From: Halanaerobium kushneri
Lineage (GTDB): Bacteria > Bacillota > Halanaerobiia > Halanaerobiales > Halanaerobiaceae
DNA: 64,000 nt
Reading direction: 5' to 3'
Assembly: GCF_900156285.1 (NCBI RefSeq)
Contig: NZ_FTNC01000003.1
Coordinates: forward strand, 1-64,000
The position numbers and the translations under genes were made by a program. The notes below the pieces were generated by a model that worked only from the letters and a program-made list of their open reading frames with translations, searched no databases and was not told where the DNA came from. How positions within the stretch are numbered: position 1 is the first letter of the stretch; every line of letters begins with the position of its first letter. Shown here one piece after another: positions 55,321 to 63,838 of the stretch.

Positions 55321-55376
55321 TAAAAGAAGATAGAATTGCGCTCCAAATTAAATTTAGAAACAACTAGAATTCACCC

Positions 55377-55468
55377 AAGACTTAAATTAAGCTGTCTTCC
55401 CGATTGGTACATCCTGTGCCACGGTTAGTCAGAGCCTCGTGCTCTTCAGCTTGCTTTAAGTCTTTTTT
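55377..55468 (+). ncRNA. Candidate structured RNA ending in a terminator, downstream of cheV
   Basis: A perfect 10-bp outer stem (AAGACTTAAA 55377-55386 with TTTAAGTCTT 55455-55464) and an inner stem (AAGCTG 55389-55394 with CAGCTT 55447-55452) enclose two hairpins, GGTAC/GTGCC (55406-55420) and AGAGC/GCTCT (55431-55445). A run of T residues follows (to 55468). This makes a compact multi-branched fold of about 88 nt with the form of a small RNA or riboregulator. I match it to no known class. At the least it is the cheV terminator. The rest of 55321-55759 is AT-rich with no gene-like frame. Confidence 0.5.
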
Positions 55469-55759
55469 ATTTAAAAAAAATCATTAAAATTAATTTACAC
55501 AACTTATTATACAATGGTTAACTAAAGGTAATAAGTCGCTTAACTTTATAGTCTTTTTTGCCTGCATAAATATTTGTTAAGAAAATCAATCCTGAGAAAA
55601 GTTATCGATTTTAAATGAAAATAGAAGCCCAGTTATTGTAGAAGTCATTTTTGGCATAATTTGACCCCTGGAAGCTCTTTACTTTTTCTCCTTTTTATAT
55701 AATAATCATTATTAATAAGAGAATATTAATATAATTTGTAAGTCTAAGGAGAAAATAAA

Positions 55760-57469
55760 ATGAACATTAAAAAAATATCAATTAAGTATAAGATTTTACT
55801 GCTGGTGTTTACCGGAATCGTAATTTTAACTGGAGGAATAATTTTCAGTGTTTATGAGATTGCTTCTAAAGAAGCAAATAACGCAGCCGTTGTTAAAGCA
55901 GTTTCTGATCTGGAACTTGGCTATGAAATAATCAATTCCAAATTTCCCGGGGAATGGAGATTAGAAGGAGATCAGCTGTATAAAGGTCAAACCCTACTCA
56001 ATGATAATAATCGGATTGTTGATATGATTGGAAAATTATCTCAGGGAAATATAGTAACAATTTTTGCAGACGAAATAAGGGTGGCAACCAATGTTAGAGA
56101 AAATGGCAGCAGGGCAGTTGGAACTCCAGTTTCAGCGGCAGTAAAAGAGAGAGTTTTAGTTAATGGAAAGCGTTTTACAGGAGCAGCCAGTGTACTGGGA
56201 AAAAGTTATCAGACTGCATATATGCCGCTCAGAAATGATAATAACGAAATAATTGGAATCTGGTCGCTGGGGACTTCAACAGAGTTTGTAAAAGCGATGA
56301 AATCAGGAATTACTTTCTCAACAGCCATCTTTGCTTTGATAGTGGGAGTAATATTTCTAATAGCTATCTTCATTTTTGTACTTAAAATGACAGAGCCCTT
56401 AACAGAATTAAGTTCCTATGCTGAAGAAATTGCTGATGGTAATTTAACTTTTGAAGTTAATGATAGTTATCTTAAAAAAGAAGACGAAATAGGAACTCTT
56501 GCTAAGTCTTTTGAAAAAATGAGAAATAACTTAAAGAATCTAATTGGAAATATTGATGACAGTGTAGATGAACTAAGCGAATCCAGTCAGGAGCTAACTG
56601 CTACAGGAGAGGAATTAACAGCCTCGGCAGAAGAAGTAGGAAATTCAATTCAGCAGATTGCTTCTGGTGCTGAAGAACAGTCGGCCCAGGTAGAGGAAGT
56701 CTATTCGATTTTTGAAAGACTGGTGGAAAATATTGATCAGGTCAGCCATAATTCTGATTTAATGGCCGGTCAGTCGAAAGAGGTAATGGAAAATATCAAA
56801 GAAGGAGATAATTCTTTAAAAAGTTCTGAAAAGAGCTTTAAAGAAGTTAATGATAACATTAGAGAGACCTCAGAGTTGATTAATTCTCTGGGTGAGTCTT
56901 CAGAAAAAATAGGTGAAATTATTAGTCTTATTGATAATATTGCTGCTCAAACAAATCTTTTGGCTTTAAACGCTGCTATCGAGGCGGCTAGAGCAGGAGA
57001 GGCAGGAAGAGGATTCTCTGTTGTAGCAGATGAGATTAGAGAACTGGCAGAACAGTCTGCAGCTTCAACTAAAAATATTGCAGATTTAATTGCTTCTATT
57101 CAAAAGGGGATTAATCAGACTGTCAGTAAGATGAAAGAAAATGAGCTTAAAGTCGAAGCGAGTGTAGATAATATCAACAATACTTCTGAGTTATTCAATC
57201 AGATTACTGCAGCTTCTAAGAATCTGGATCAACTGGTCCATGAGATTGACCGGATGACCAGGGAGATGAATAATGATAGTAAAGGAGCCAGAAATTCTGT
57301 TAAAGAAATCGCTGTGGTTAGTGAGGAAGCAGCCTATAATGCTGAAGGTGTAGCCGCTGCCAGTGAGGAGCAGTCAAAGTCGACAAAAATTATTGCCGAA
57401 GCCTCGGAAGATTTAACTGAACTGGCAAAAAATCTTGCAACATTAATTAAAAGATTTAAAGTTAAATAA
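55760..57469 (+). CDS. Methyl-accepting chemotaxis protein with single-Cache sensor
   Basis: A 569-residue receptor. Span 1 (about 12-32), an extracellular single-Cache-like sensor (about 35-185, with [18 protein letters not shown]), span 2 (about 188-212), HAMP (about 213-268) and the cytoplasmic signalling domain (about 280-569). The highly conserved hairpin tip [20 protein letters not shown] and [18 protein letters not shown] is intact and would bind CheA and CheW/CheV. It is modified by CheR/CheB encoded at 31.9-33.7 kb. The ATG follows AAGGAG. The ligand is unknown. A 105-base fragment of a related receptor lies just downstream. Confidence 0.94.
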   Translation: MNIKKISIKYKILLLVFTGIVILTGGIIFSVYEIASKEANNAAVVKAVSDLELGYEIINSKFPGEWRLEGDQLYKGQTLLNDNNRIVDMIGKLSQGNIVTIFADEIRVATNVRENGSRAVGTPVSAAVKERVLVNGKRFTGAASVLGKSYQTAYMPLRNDNNEIIGIWSLGTSTEFVKAMKSGITFSTAIFALIVGVIFLIAIFIFVLKMTEPLTELSSYAEEIADGNLTFEVNDSYLKKEDEIGTLAKSFEKMRNNLKNLIGNIDDSVDELSESSQELTATGEELTASAEEVGNSIQQIASGAEEQSAQVEEVYSIFERLVENIDQVSHNSDLMAGQSKEVMENIKEGDNSLKSSEKSFKEVNDNIRETSELINSLGESSEKIGEIISLIDNIAAQTNLLALNAAIEAARAGEAGRGFSVVADEIRELAEQSAASTKNIADLIASIQKGINQTVSKMKENELKVEASVDNINNTSELFNQITAASKNLDQLVHEIDRMTREMNNDSKGARNSVKEIAVVSEEAAYNAEGVAAASEEQSKSTKIIAEASEDLTELAKNLATLIKRFKVK

Positions 57470-57481
57470 TTAAAAATAACT

Positions 57482-57527
57482 AAAAGTATCAGAGATCTAA
57501 TTTATTTAGATTTTTGGTACTTTTTTT
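57482..57527 (+). terminator. Terminator after the chemoreceptor gene
   Basis: AAAAGTA (57482-57488) pairs with TACTTTT (from 57518), with an inner ATCTAA/TTAGAT stem, then a T-run. Confidence 0.65.
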
Positions 57528-57571
57528 ATTATCGTTATAAAAAATATTTTATAATTCAAATCAATAATGGT

Positions 57572-57676
57572 GTTAATAATACTAATCAGATGGCAATTCA
57601 ATCAGATAAAGTAATGGAAAATATAAAGAGTGGAAACCAGTCCTTAAGCAGTTCAGAAAAAAGCTTTTTAGATTAA
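57572..57676 (+). pseudogene. Chemoreceptor gene fragment
   Basis: An in-frame stretch reads NQMAIQSDKVMENIKSGN, then QSLSSSEKSFLD and a stop. It closely matches residues about 333-365 of the receptor just upstream ([19 protein letters not shown], then [12 protein letters not shown]). There is no start codon or ribosome site for it as a gene. It is the relic of a second, partly deleted receptor gene, cut off right beside the minus-strand two-gene operon. Confidence 0.75.
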
Positions 57677-57699
57677 ATATTTTAATAAAATAGTGATAC

Positions 57700-58773
57700 T
57701 TAAATATCATCTTCACTAAAATTAAAATTTAGCTGATTATTTTTAACAGCTTTATTTTCTCTTTTAATATTTACTTTTAGAAATTCTTTTCTAAGTTCCT
57801 CAACAGTTGATTTATCTTGAATATCTAAATTATATCCATTATTTATACTTTGATATGAAAAAGTATCAATTTTTTTCTCTAATTTTGAAATGATCTTATT
57901 TAAATATAGTCGAGTTTGGTTTCTGATATATTTTTTAGTCTCAGCGTTATTCCAAATGTCCCATACATTTATAATGTTTTTAAGAATTTCTTTTTCAATG
58001 TCTAAAATTATATTTTCATTCTTAATTAAATTATTAAGTTTTCCCAGGAAAACACCAAAATTGCTCTTTATTCTTTTATAAAAGACTATCTCGCCATATT
58101 TATCGGTGTTACCTGAACTATCAATTGGGATTAAATACAGTGGAGCTAAAATATTATTTTCTTTAAGGGACATAACCTTTATTTGATTGTTATCACTTAT
58201 TTCAGGAATTGTATTTTTGGGATCTATAAACTTTAAATATAGTGTTTCATCTTTTTCAAAAAAATATGAAGTTGAAGGAAGATTAATATTTTCATTAAAT
58301 AATTCATTTAAATTTTCCTGCATTTCTATAACTTTTTGACTAAACTCTGTTAGAAAATCATTTTTCATGAAATTATAATTTAAAAGACCAATATAATTTT
58401 CAGCTTCTATACCAAAACTTTCAGAAATTAAATCTGCATTATAAATTAAAAAGGAAACAACCTGTTTTGTGGATCTGGTGTCTTTATTATCTAAATTAAA
58501 ACATTGATTTTTACATTCGATAATAAAGTAATTTTTGTTTTCTTTATTTAATAAGATAACTTCGGGTTTAGGATTATCAATAAATTCAATATTATTTTGA
58601 TTTAAAATGTTTACATGTTTAGGAGGTAGAGGTAATTCTGGTTCAATCACAAGAATTTCATAACCCATTTTATTAAAATATGGGTTTAACCAGCTTTCCT
58701 TACCATTGAGGGACATCCATAAGAGCAGGTTTAATTGTATTAAAGGATTATTTTCTAAAGAAACTTCTATCAT
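57700..58773 (-). CDS. Unrecognised protein with a PD-(D/E)XK-like nuclease motif
   Basis: A 357-residue protein I do not recognise as a named family. Residues 68-90 read PKPEVILL then NYFIIECKNQ: the pattern P-E-(14 residues)-E-x-K (E71, E86, K88) with hydrophobic strands around it is that of PD-(D/E)XK nucleases, and STKQVVSFLIY follows where a conserved Gln often sits. The rest is lysine-, asparagine- and isoleucine-rich, with a helical C-terminal region (about 245-350). Its ATG overlaps the stop of the upstream gene (ATGA, 58770-58773) and follows GGGAGG, so both are made together. Nuclease activity is inferred from the motif only. Confidence 0.6.
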   Translation of the reverse strand: MIEVSLENNPLIQLNLLLWMSLNGKESWLNPYFNKMGYEILVIEPELPLPPKHVNILNQNNIEFIDNPKPEVILLNKENKNYFIIECKNQCFNLDNKDTRSTKQVVSFLIYNADLISESFGIEAENYIGLLNYNFMKNDFLTEFSQKVIEMQENLNELFNENINLPSTSYFFEKDETLYLKFIDPKNTIPEISDNNQIKVMSLKENNILAPLYLIPIDSSGNTDKYGEIVFYKRIKSNFGVFLGKLNNLIKNENIILDIEKEILKNIINVWDIWNNAETKKYIRNQTRLYLNKIISKLEKKIDTFSYQSINNGYNLDIQDKSTVEELRKEFLKVNIKRENKAVKNNQLNFNFSEDDI

Positions 58774-59978
58774 GATTTTAAACCTCCCTTAATAAAACTT
58801 TTTTCTAAAAACTTCTCATAGGATTCATCTCCAATATAAACATTAAAATTTGGCTCTAAAAAAGTTTGAACATTGGTGATAAATCTATTAATTGTATTTC
58901 CACAAACTCCTTCTGGTAAAATTAATACAAATTGTTTGGGAGTAAGTTCCAGAAAAACTTCTTTCCAGAGATGAAGATCGAGTCCGTATATGTGATATCT
59001 TTGTTCGGAAAGCTGAAGTGGTTCTCCCCAGAGTCTAAAGTTTTTATTTCGCTGCTGGAATACTTTATAGATAAAGTTTTTAAACACTGTTAATTCCAGG
59101 TCTTCTTCAAATTCAATAATTACAGGACTACCTTTTATTGTATAACCACTGCTCTTAAAATTATATCTTTCCTGTTTTAACCAGGATTTTTCTTCTAAAA
59201 GTTTATTTAGATAGCTATAATTGTCGAGAATAAATTTTATATTATGATGTAGATCAATAAAACTTCGACTTCGATTAGTTATCTTACCATTATTATATAA
59301 ATCAATCCCTCCACCACTTTTGGCAGGTATTCTAAGCATATGAATAGAGTTTACAGCCGACCAATATTTCATTTTCCTTAATTCTGGTAATATTTTGTTC
59401 ACTTTACTTATACTTTCACTTAAATTGAAATCTTTATGTGTTTCAATACTTTTTAAGTCTTCAAGCAAATCCGCGGGTTTATCTTCACTTACAATGGTTT
59501 TATTAATATTTGTTACCAATTCACTATCATATTTCATTTTAAGTTTTACATAGCGATAATCATTAAAGTTATCTTTGATATAATTATAGAAATTATAATA
59601 AAATGAGTCTGCAAGCCACAAGGTATCAAGAAGTGGAGAATCATGGATGATTTTGATCAACTTATTTTCAATAGTGTCTGTAGATCTAGTTGAGTAGAAA
59701 ATAAAATAACGGTCATTAAAACTTTCTATCCAGGCAGCCGGTTTATCATCTTCTTGATCATCATTAATTTCTACAATATTACCTTTTAATTGAGATAAAT
59801 CATAATAATTATTAATCTCATCAAAAAAAGCCTTTTCTTTTTTCTTACTTGAAGTTTCCACAATATATGATTTAAGTAGGGGAGATCTTGTTTTATGGAG
59901 ATCTAACTCGTCTTTCTTTTCAGCTGAATGTTTATTAAGATAATTGAATAGTTCTTGTTTAGATTTGTAGTAACTCAT
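58770..59978 (-). CDS. Unrecognised protein, first gene of a two-gene operon
   Basis: A 402-residue protein with no motif I can assign. It has no signal peptide or membrane span and is rich in Asn, Lys, Tyr and Phe. Notable stretches are AAWIESFNDRYFIFYSTRST (about residues 81-100), SPLLDTLWLADSFYYNFYNY (about 113-132), a glycine turn PAKSGGGIDLYNNGK (about 218-232) and FVLILPEGVCGN near the C-terminus. ATG at 59978 follows AGGGGAG. It has its own promoter with a TTGTTT/AAACAA dyad. It is coupled to the nuclease-like gene by a 4-base overlap. The pair lies between chemotaxis and flagellar genes on the opposite strand, which suggests insertion. Confidence 0.6.
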   Translation of the reverse strand: MSYYKSKQELFNYLNKHSAEKKDELDLHKTRSPLLKSYIVETSSKKKEKAFFDEINNYYDLSQLKGNIVEINDDQEDDKPAAWIESFNDRYFIFYSTRSTDTIENKLIKIIHDSPLLDTLWLADSFYYNFYNYIKDNFNDYRYVKLKMKYDSELVTNINKTIVSEDKPADLLEDLKSIETHKDFNLSESISKVNKILPELRKMKYWSAVNSIHMLRIPAKSGGGIDLYNNGKITNRSRSFIDLHHNIKFILDNYSYLNKLLEEKSWLKQERYNFKSSGYTIKGSPVIIEFEEDLELTVFKNFIYKVFQQRNKNFRLWGEPLQLSEQRYHIYGLDLHLWKEVFLELTPKQFVLILPEGVCGNTINRFITNVQTFLEPNFNVYIGDESYEKFLEKSFIKGGLKS

Positions 59979-60008
59979 CTTTAGCTCCCCTTTCTTTATA
60001 TTAATTTA

Positions 60009-60037
60009 ATTATAATACATTTGTTTGACCAAAACAA
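60009..60037 (-). promoter_or_regulatory. Promoter and possible operator of the two-gene operon
   Basis: On the minus strand TTGTTT (complement of 60032-60037), a 17-base spacer and TATAAT (complement of 60009-60014) form a good sigma-A promoter. The dyad TTGTTT-GACCA-AAACAA (60021-60037) covers the -35 element and could bind a repressor. Confidence 0.55.
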
Positions 60038-60174
60038 GTTGATTATGAAAAAATTTCCAATAAAGAAATTTAAAATTTAATCTAAAATAAGTTGGATTAA
60101 GTTAAAAAATAGAGAATAAATGAGATAATCATATCTAAAAGCTAAATAAAGGCTCAAAAGCTATTATAGTCTAT

Positions 60175-60201
60175 TTAAGAATTCAACTACTCTGACGATA
60201 A
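60175..60201 (+). promoter_or_regulatory. Candidate sigma-28 (SigD/FliA) promoter of the flgM operon
   Basis: TTAA (60175-60178), a 15-base spacer and GACGATAA (60194-60201) match the flagellar sigma-28 pattern TAAA-N15-GCCGATAA with one change in each box. It lies 47 bases before the flgM ATG. Confidence 0.55.
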
Positions 60202-60247
60202 TATAAGCAGAAGATAAAAATAAATTACTTTTTAGGAGGGAGCAGCC

Positions 60248-60520
60248 ATGAAAATTAATAACATTCAAGCAGGAAAGATAAATCAATATTATAAAAAGAT
60301 GCAGCAGAAGCAGACAGAAAAGAAACAGGCTAAAGATGACAGTACTCAAATTTCTGCTAAAGCAAAAGAAATCATGACTGCTAGAGCTGAACTCAAAAAG
60401 ATGCCTCAGCTTAGAGAAGAAAAGGTAGCAGCTTTAAAAGAAAGAGTTCAATCAGGTAACTACCAGGTTGACAGCAAAAATTTAGCTGCAAAGATTTTAA
60501 ATAATGTTGAGCGGGTGTAA
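60248..60520 (+). CDS. flgM: Anti-sigma-28 factor FlgM
   Basis: A 90-residue protein, typical in size for FlgM. The N-terminus MKINNIQAGKINQYYKKMQ and the C-terminal helices (RAELKKMPQLREEKVAALKE then RVQSGNYQVDSKNLAAKIL) fit the family, which binds and inhibits the flagellar sigma factor until the hook is complete. The ATG follows AGGAGGGAG. It heads flgM-flgN-flgK-flgL and carries a sigma-28-like promoter, consistent with feedback control of its own operon. Confidence 0.9.
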   Translation: MKINNIQAGKINQYYKKMQQKQTEKKQAKDDSTQISAKAKEIMTARAELKKMPQLREEKVAALKERVQSGNYQVDSKNLAAKILNNVERV

Positions 60521-60522
60521 AA

Positions 60523-61023
60523 ATGTCAGAGAAGCTAAAAGATGATTTATTAAATATATTAAAAGAGGAAAAGGCTCTCTATCAGAAGCTTTTTGAGATT
60601 GCGGAAGAAAAAAATGAAGCTTTAGTAAGTAATAATACAGATCAATTAATGGAAATAGTAGAAAATGATAGAGAAGTTATTTCAGATATAGAAGCAAAGG
60701 ATCAGGAGAGAAATGAGAAGATCCAGGAGATTAAAGCTGAATTTGAAATTGAACTAGAAAAAGATTCTTACAGCAACTTAATCAAAAAACTGCCTGAAGA
60801 TTGGGGAGAAGCTTTAAATCCGATTAGAGAAGAGTTAATAGAACTGACTGATGAATTCCACAGTTTAAATGAGCAGAATCAAAAACTTCTCGAGCAGGCT
60901 ATAGAGTTAAATCAGATTTCTTTTGAAACAATAGTAAAGAGCATCAAAGATCAGGATACTACTTATAATAAAGATGCAAAAAAGAAAAAGGAACAGCCGA
61001 GAATTATAAATAAACAGGGCTAA
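60523..61023 (+). CDS. flgN: Flagellar export chaperone FlgN
   Basis: A 166-residue mostly helical, strongly charged protein in the position of flgN, two bases after flgM and 13 before flgK. FlgN proteins chaperone the hook-associated proteins FlgK and FlgL for export. The heptad-like helices (LLNILKEEKALYQKLFEIAE and later LTDEFHSLNEQNQKLLEQAI) are as expected; overall sequence is poorly conserved in this family, so position carries much of the call. Confidence 0.85.
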   Translation: MSEKLKDDLLNILKEEKALYQKLFEIAEEKNEALVSNNTDQLMEIVENDREVISDIEAKDQERNEKIQEIKAEFEIELEKDSYSNLIKKLPEDWGEALNPIREELIELTDEFHSLNEQNQKLLEQAIELNQISFETIVKSIKDQDTTYNKDAKKKKEQPRIINKQG

Positions 61024-61036
61024 AGGTGGGAAGATA

Positions 61037-62743
61037 ATGAATAATATATTCAGCGGCCTGAGTGTCGGGTTGAGAGCTTTAGAAACACAGCGCAAATCAC
61101 TCGATGTTACAGGACATAACATAGCAAATGCAAATAATGAAGATTATAATAAACAGCGAGCAGTACATAAGGCTTCTTACCCTTATACAGCTCCCGGGCT
61201 TTCCAATCACGGTGGAGCAGGACAGTTTGGTACAGGAGTTGAGATTGCAGAGGTCCAAAGAGTTAAAGATCAGTTTATCAACTCCCAGATTTTTAATGAG
61301 ACTCAGACCTCAGGTTACTGGGAAGAGATGCAGCGGGGCTTAGAGAAGGTTGAATATATTTTAAATGAGCCCTCTGATTCCGGAATAGACAGTTCAATTA
61401 ATCAGTTCTGGAACTCACTGCAGGATTTAAGCAACAATCCCAGTGATAATGCAGCTCGGAACATGGTCAGAGAAAATGCCTATAATGTAATTGATTCTTT
61501 TCAGAGTGTAGAAAATCAGCTGAATGACTACAAAAAGAGTATTAATGAAAACTTATCTAATGCAGCAGCCGATATTAATAATATAACAACCAAAATGGCT
61601 GATTTAAATAAACAGATAGTTTCTGTTAAGGGTAGTGGACAGAACCCAAATGATCTAATTGATAGAAGAGATGCCTTATATAAAGATTTGAGTGAACTAA
61701 TTAATGTTCAGTCCAGACAGGATGCTCAGGGAAATCTGGTAGTTTCTACCAATGGTCTGCAGCTGGTTAATGGTTCAGATGCTTATGAGCTGGAAACTAA
61801 AAGTTTTACTGATGATAATAGCATTCCAAGAAATGAAGATCAGTTGATCCACAGTCGGACCGGCACAGAGCTTAAACCTACAAATGGAAAAATTTCTGCC
61901 TGGATGGATATGAGAGATGAAAAACTTGATTTTTATGCAGGTAGACTTGATAAATTAGCTGAAACTATGGTGAGCGAGTTTAATACACAGCATCAGGCAG
62001 GTTATGATGCTAATGGTGTTGATGGTGGAGATTTCTTTAAACCAATAGATACAACAAGTGATCAGAGTGCCATAGAACAGTTAGATCTGACAGCGGCTAT
62101 CAAAGATTTAGAAAATGGACTAGATAAAATAGCAGCCGGAAATAAGAATATTGATACTTTTGTTAAATTAGATACTAAGAGTAATGATCTGGAAGGTAAT
62201 TATCAGATTGAGGTTACAGATGATGGCAGTGGTAGTTTTGATTTAACTATTGAAGATCTTGATGGTAATAACTTATATACTCAGACAGGAATAAGTGCTG
62301 GCGATACTATTAATCTAGAAGTAGATGGTAGTGGTGGTATTCAATCACCGACTACAGCTGTTAATACTGATAATTTCACTTTAACAGTTAATAAGATTGG
62401 TAATAGAAATATCAGTTTAGATAAAGCGATTGGTAATGGAGAAAATGCTAATGAGCTTGGAAATTTATTTAACAGTGATCAAGTTATAGAAGGAACTTCT
62501 CTTGAAGGCTATTTTAGAACAATTGTAACCTCTGTTGGGGCTGAATCATCAAGATCTCAGCAGATGAAAGCTAATCAGGATGTAGTTTTAAAACAACTGC
62601 AGACTCTTGACCGCAGCATTTCTGGAGTTTCTTTAGATGAAGAAATGGCTAAATTAATCAAATATCAGCAGTCATACACTGCTGCAGCAAAATATATAAC
62701 AAAAACCGAAGAATTACTTGACAGTTTAATGACTATAGTATAA
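61037..62743 (+). CDS. flgK: Flagellar hook-associated protein 1, FlgK
   Basis: A 568-residue hook-filament junction protein. The N-terminal FSGLSVGLRALETQRKSLDV and TGHNIANANNEDYNKQR, and the C-terminal GVSLDEEMAKLIKYQQSYTA with AAKYITKTEELLDSLMTIV, are the conserved axial-protein helices that polymerise. The variable surface part lies about residues 330-470. No cleaved signal peptide, as for type III-exported proteins. The ATG follows AAAGGTGGG. FlgN upstream is the likely chaperone. Confidence 0.95.
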   Translation: MNNIFSGLSVGLRALETQRKSLDVTGHNIANANNEDYNKQRAVHKASYPYTAPGLSNHGGAGQFGTGVEIAEVQRVKDQFINSQIFNETQTSGYWEEMQRGLEKVEYILNEPSDSGIDSSINQFWNSLQDLSNNPSDNAARNMVRENAYNVIDSFQSVENQLNDYKKSINENLSNAAADINNITTKMADLNKQIVSVKGSGQNPNDLIDRRDALYKDLSELINVQSRQDAQGNLVVSTNGLQLVNGSDAYELETKSFTDDNSIPRNEDQLIHSRTGTELKPTNGKISAWMDMRDEKLDFYAGRLDKLAETMVSEFNTQHQAGYDANGVDGGDFFKPIDTTSDQSAIEQLDLTAAIKDLENGLDKIAAGNKNIDTFVKLDTKSNDLEGNYQIEVTDDGSGSFDLTIEDLDGNNLYTQTGISAGDTINLEVDGSGGIQSPTTAVNTDNFTLTVNKIGNRNISLDKAIGNGENANELGNLFNSDQVIEGTSLEGYFRTIVTSVGAESSRSQQMKANQDVVLKQLQTLDRSISGVSLDEEMAKLIKYQQSYTAAAKYITKTEELLDSLMTIV

Positions 62744-62762
62744 ATAACAGGAGTTGACAGCA

Positions 62763-63656
62763 ATGAGAGTTACAAACTCAATGATGGTTAGAAATATGTT
62801 AGATCATCTTAAAAATAATATGGGAGATTTAAACGACTTAAATGAACAGTTAAGTTCAGGTAAGTTATTCCAGATGCCATCTGATGCGCCTATTAAGGTA
62901 GCAGACAGCATGAATTATAAATCTCAGTTAAATAGGAATTCACAGTTTCAAAGAAATTTGACCCAGACTGAGAACTGGTTAAATACTACAGAAAGTGCCT
63001 TGAAAAGTGGAACTGAAGTTGTGCAGAGAGCTAGAGAATTGACTATTTATGCTGCTAATGACTCAATGACTTCTAATGACAGGAAAATGGTGGCCAAGGA
63101 AATGAAGCAGCTGCGGGATGAGCTAATTGATATTTCCAACGCTAAGCTTGGTGACAGTTATATCTTTTCCGGCCAGAAAACGAATGAAAAACCATTTGAA
63201 GTTACACCCAGTGATCCCAATAATTATGTACAATATCAGGGTGATATCAGCAGTGTTGAAAGAAGATTAAATGAAAATGTTGAGATGGCTGTTAATTTGA
63301 ATGGACATGAAGTTTTTAAAGAAGAAATTGAGAATTTAAATAAAATTTATAATGAATTAGAAGATCCCAGTATTTCAGGTGAAGATATAGGTAACAATTT
63401 ATCCGAAATGGATGATTCAATCAATAAATATGTTGAACTAAGATCTGAAGTTGGTGGGAAGCTTCAGCGGACAGGAAATATTATTAGCAGACTGGAAGCA
63501 AATGAAGTTCACCTTAGAAGTTTAAAATCTAAAAATGAGGATGCTGATTTAGCTGCGGTAATAACAGAACTGAAAATGGAAGAAACAGTTTACAGAGCTT
63601 CTTTAGCCTCTGGCTCCAGAATTATGCAGCAGTCTTTAGTAGATTTTATTAGATAA
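62763..63656 (+). CDS. flgL: Flagellar hook-associated protein 3, FlgL
   Basis: A 297-residue flagellin-related junction protein that follows FlgK in the axial order. It starts MRVTNSMMVRNMLDHLKNNM and has LNEQLSSGKLFQMPSDAP, and a C-terminal helix ending ASLASGSRIMQQSLVDFIR. ATG at 62763 is chosen because AGGAG lies seven to eleven bases upstream; the frame opens at TTG 62754. In Bacillus the flgL-hag gap holds yviE, fliW and csrA; here flagellin follows directly. Confidence 0.95.
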   Translation: MRVTNSMMVRNMLDHLKNNMGDLNDLNEQLSSGKLFQMPSDAPIKVADSMNYKSQLNRNSQFQRNLTQTENWLNTTESALKSGTEVVQRARELTIYAANDSMTSNDRKMVAKEMKQLRDELIDISNAKLGDSYIFSGQKTNEKPFEVTPSDPNNYVQYQGDISSVERRLNENVEMAVNLNGHEVFKEEIENLNKIYNELEDPSISGEDIGNNLSEMDDSINKYVELRSEVGGKLQRTGNIISRLEANEVHLRSLKSKNEDADLAAVITELKMEETVYRASLASGSRIMQQSLVDFIR

Positions 63657-63670
63657 ATTTTTAGTGGCTT

Positions 63671-63838
63671 TTATAACTATGGTTTAAAGAGCACCATAGT
63701 TGTAATGGTTACTAAAACACCGTTGCTGGCAACACTATCGGCCGAAGTGTTGCTGCAGAGGTGCTCATATAACCAAAATGAATAGATTTAACTGGCAAGG
63801 ATGCCAGTAAAACACAAAATTTCAAGGAGGAATAAAAA
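63671..63838 (+). promoter_or_regulatory. Structured flagellin leader with two CsrA-like sites
   Basis: Three strong hairpins lie in this leader: 63671-63705 (13 bp), 63729-63753 (GCAACACT/AGTGTTGC, inside outer CACC/GGTG and GGTTA/TAACC pairs) and 63791-63808 (ACTGGC/GCCAGT with loop AAGGAT). The last presents CAAGGATG, the core of the CsrA consensus, in its loop. The ribosome site CAAGGAGG (63823-63830) is a second GGA-type site. This matches the two-site arrangement by which CsrA represses flagellin translation in Bacillus. No clear sigma-28 promoter was seen in the leader. Confidence 0.65.

Noticed and set aside
55377-55468. The fold after cheV as a c-di-GMP riboswitch
   Set aside because: The conserved GEMM core sequences are absent on both strands, and the element lies after cheV with its own T-run.
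63713-63746. A possible sigma-28 promoter in the flagellin leader (TAAA ... GCCGAA)
   Set aside because: The spacing is 24 bases instead of about 15 and the GCCGAA lies inside a strong hairpin.
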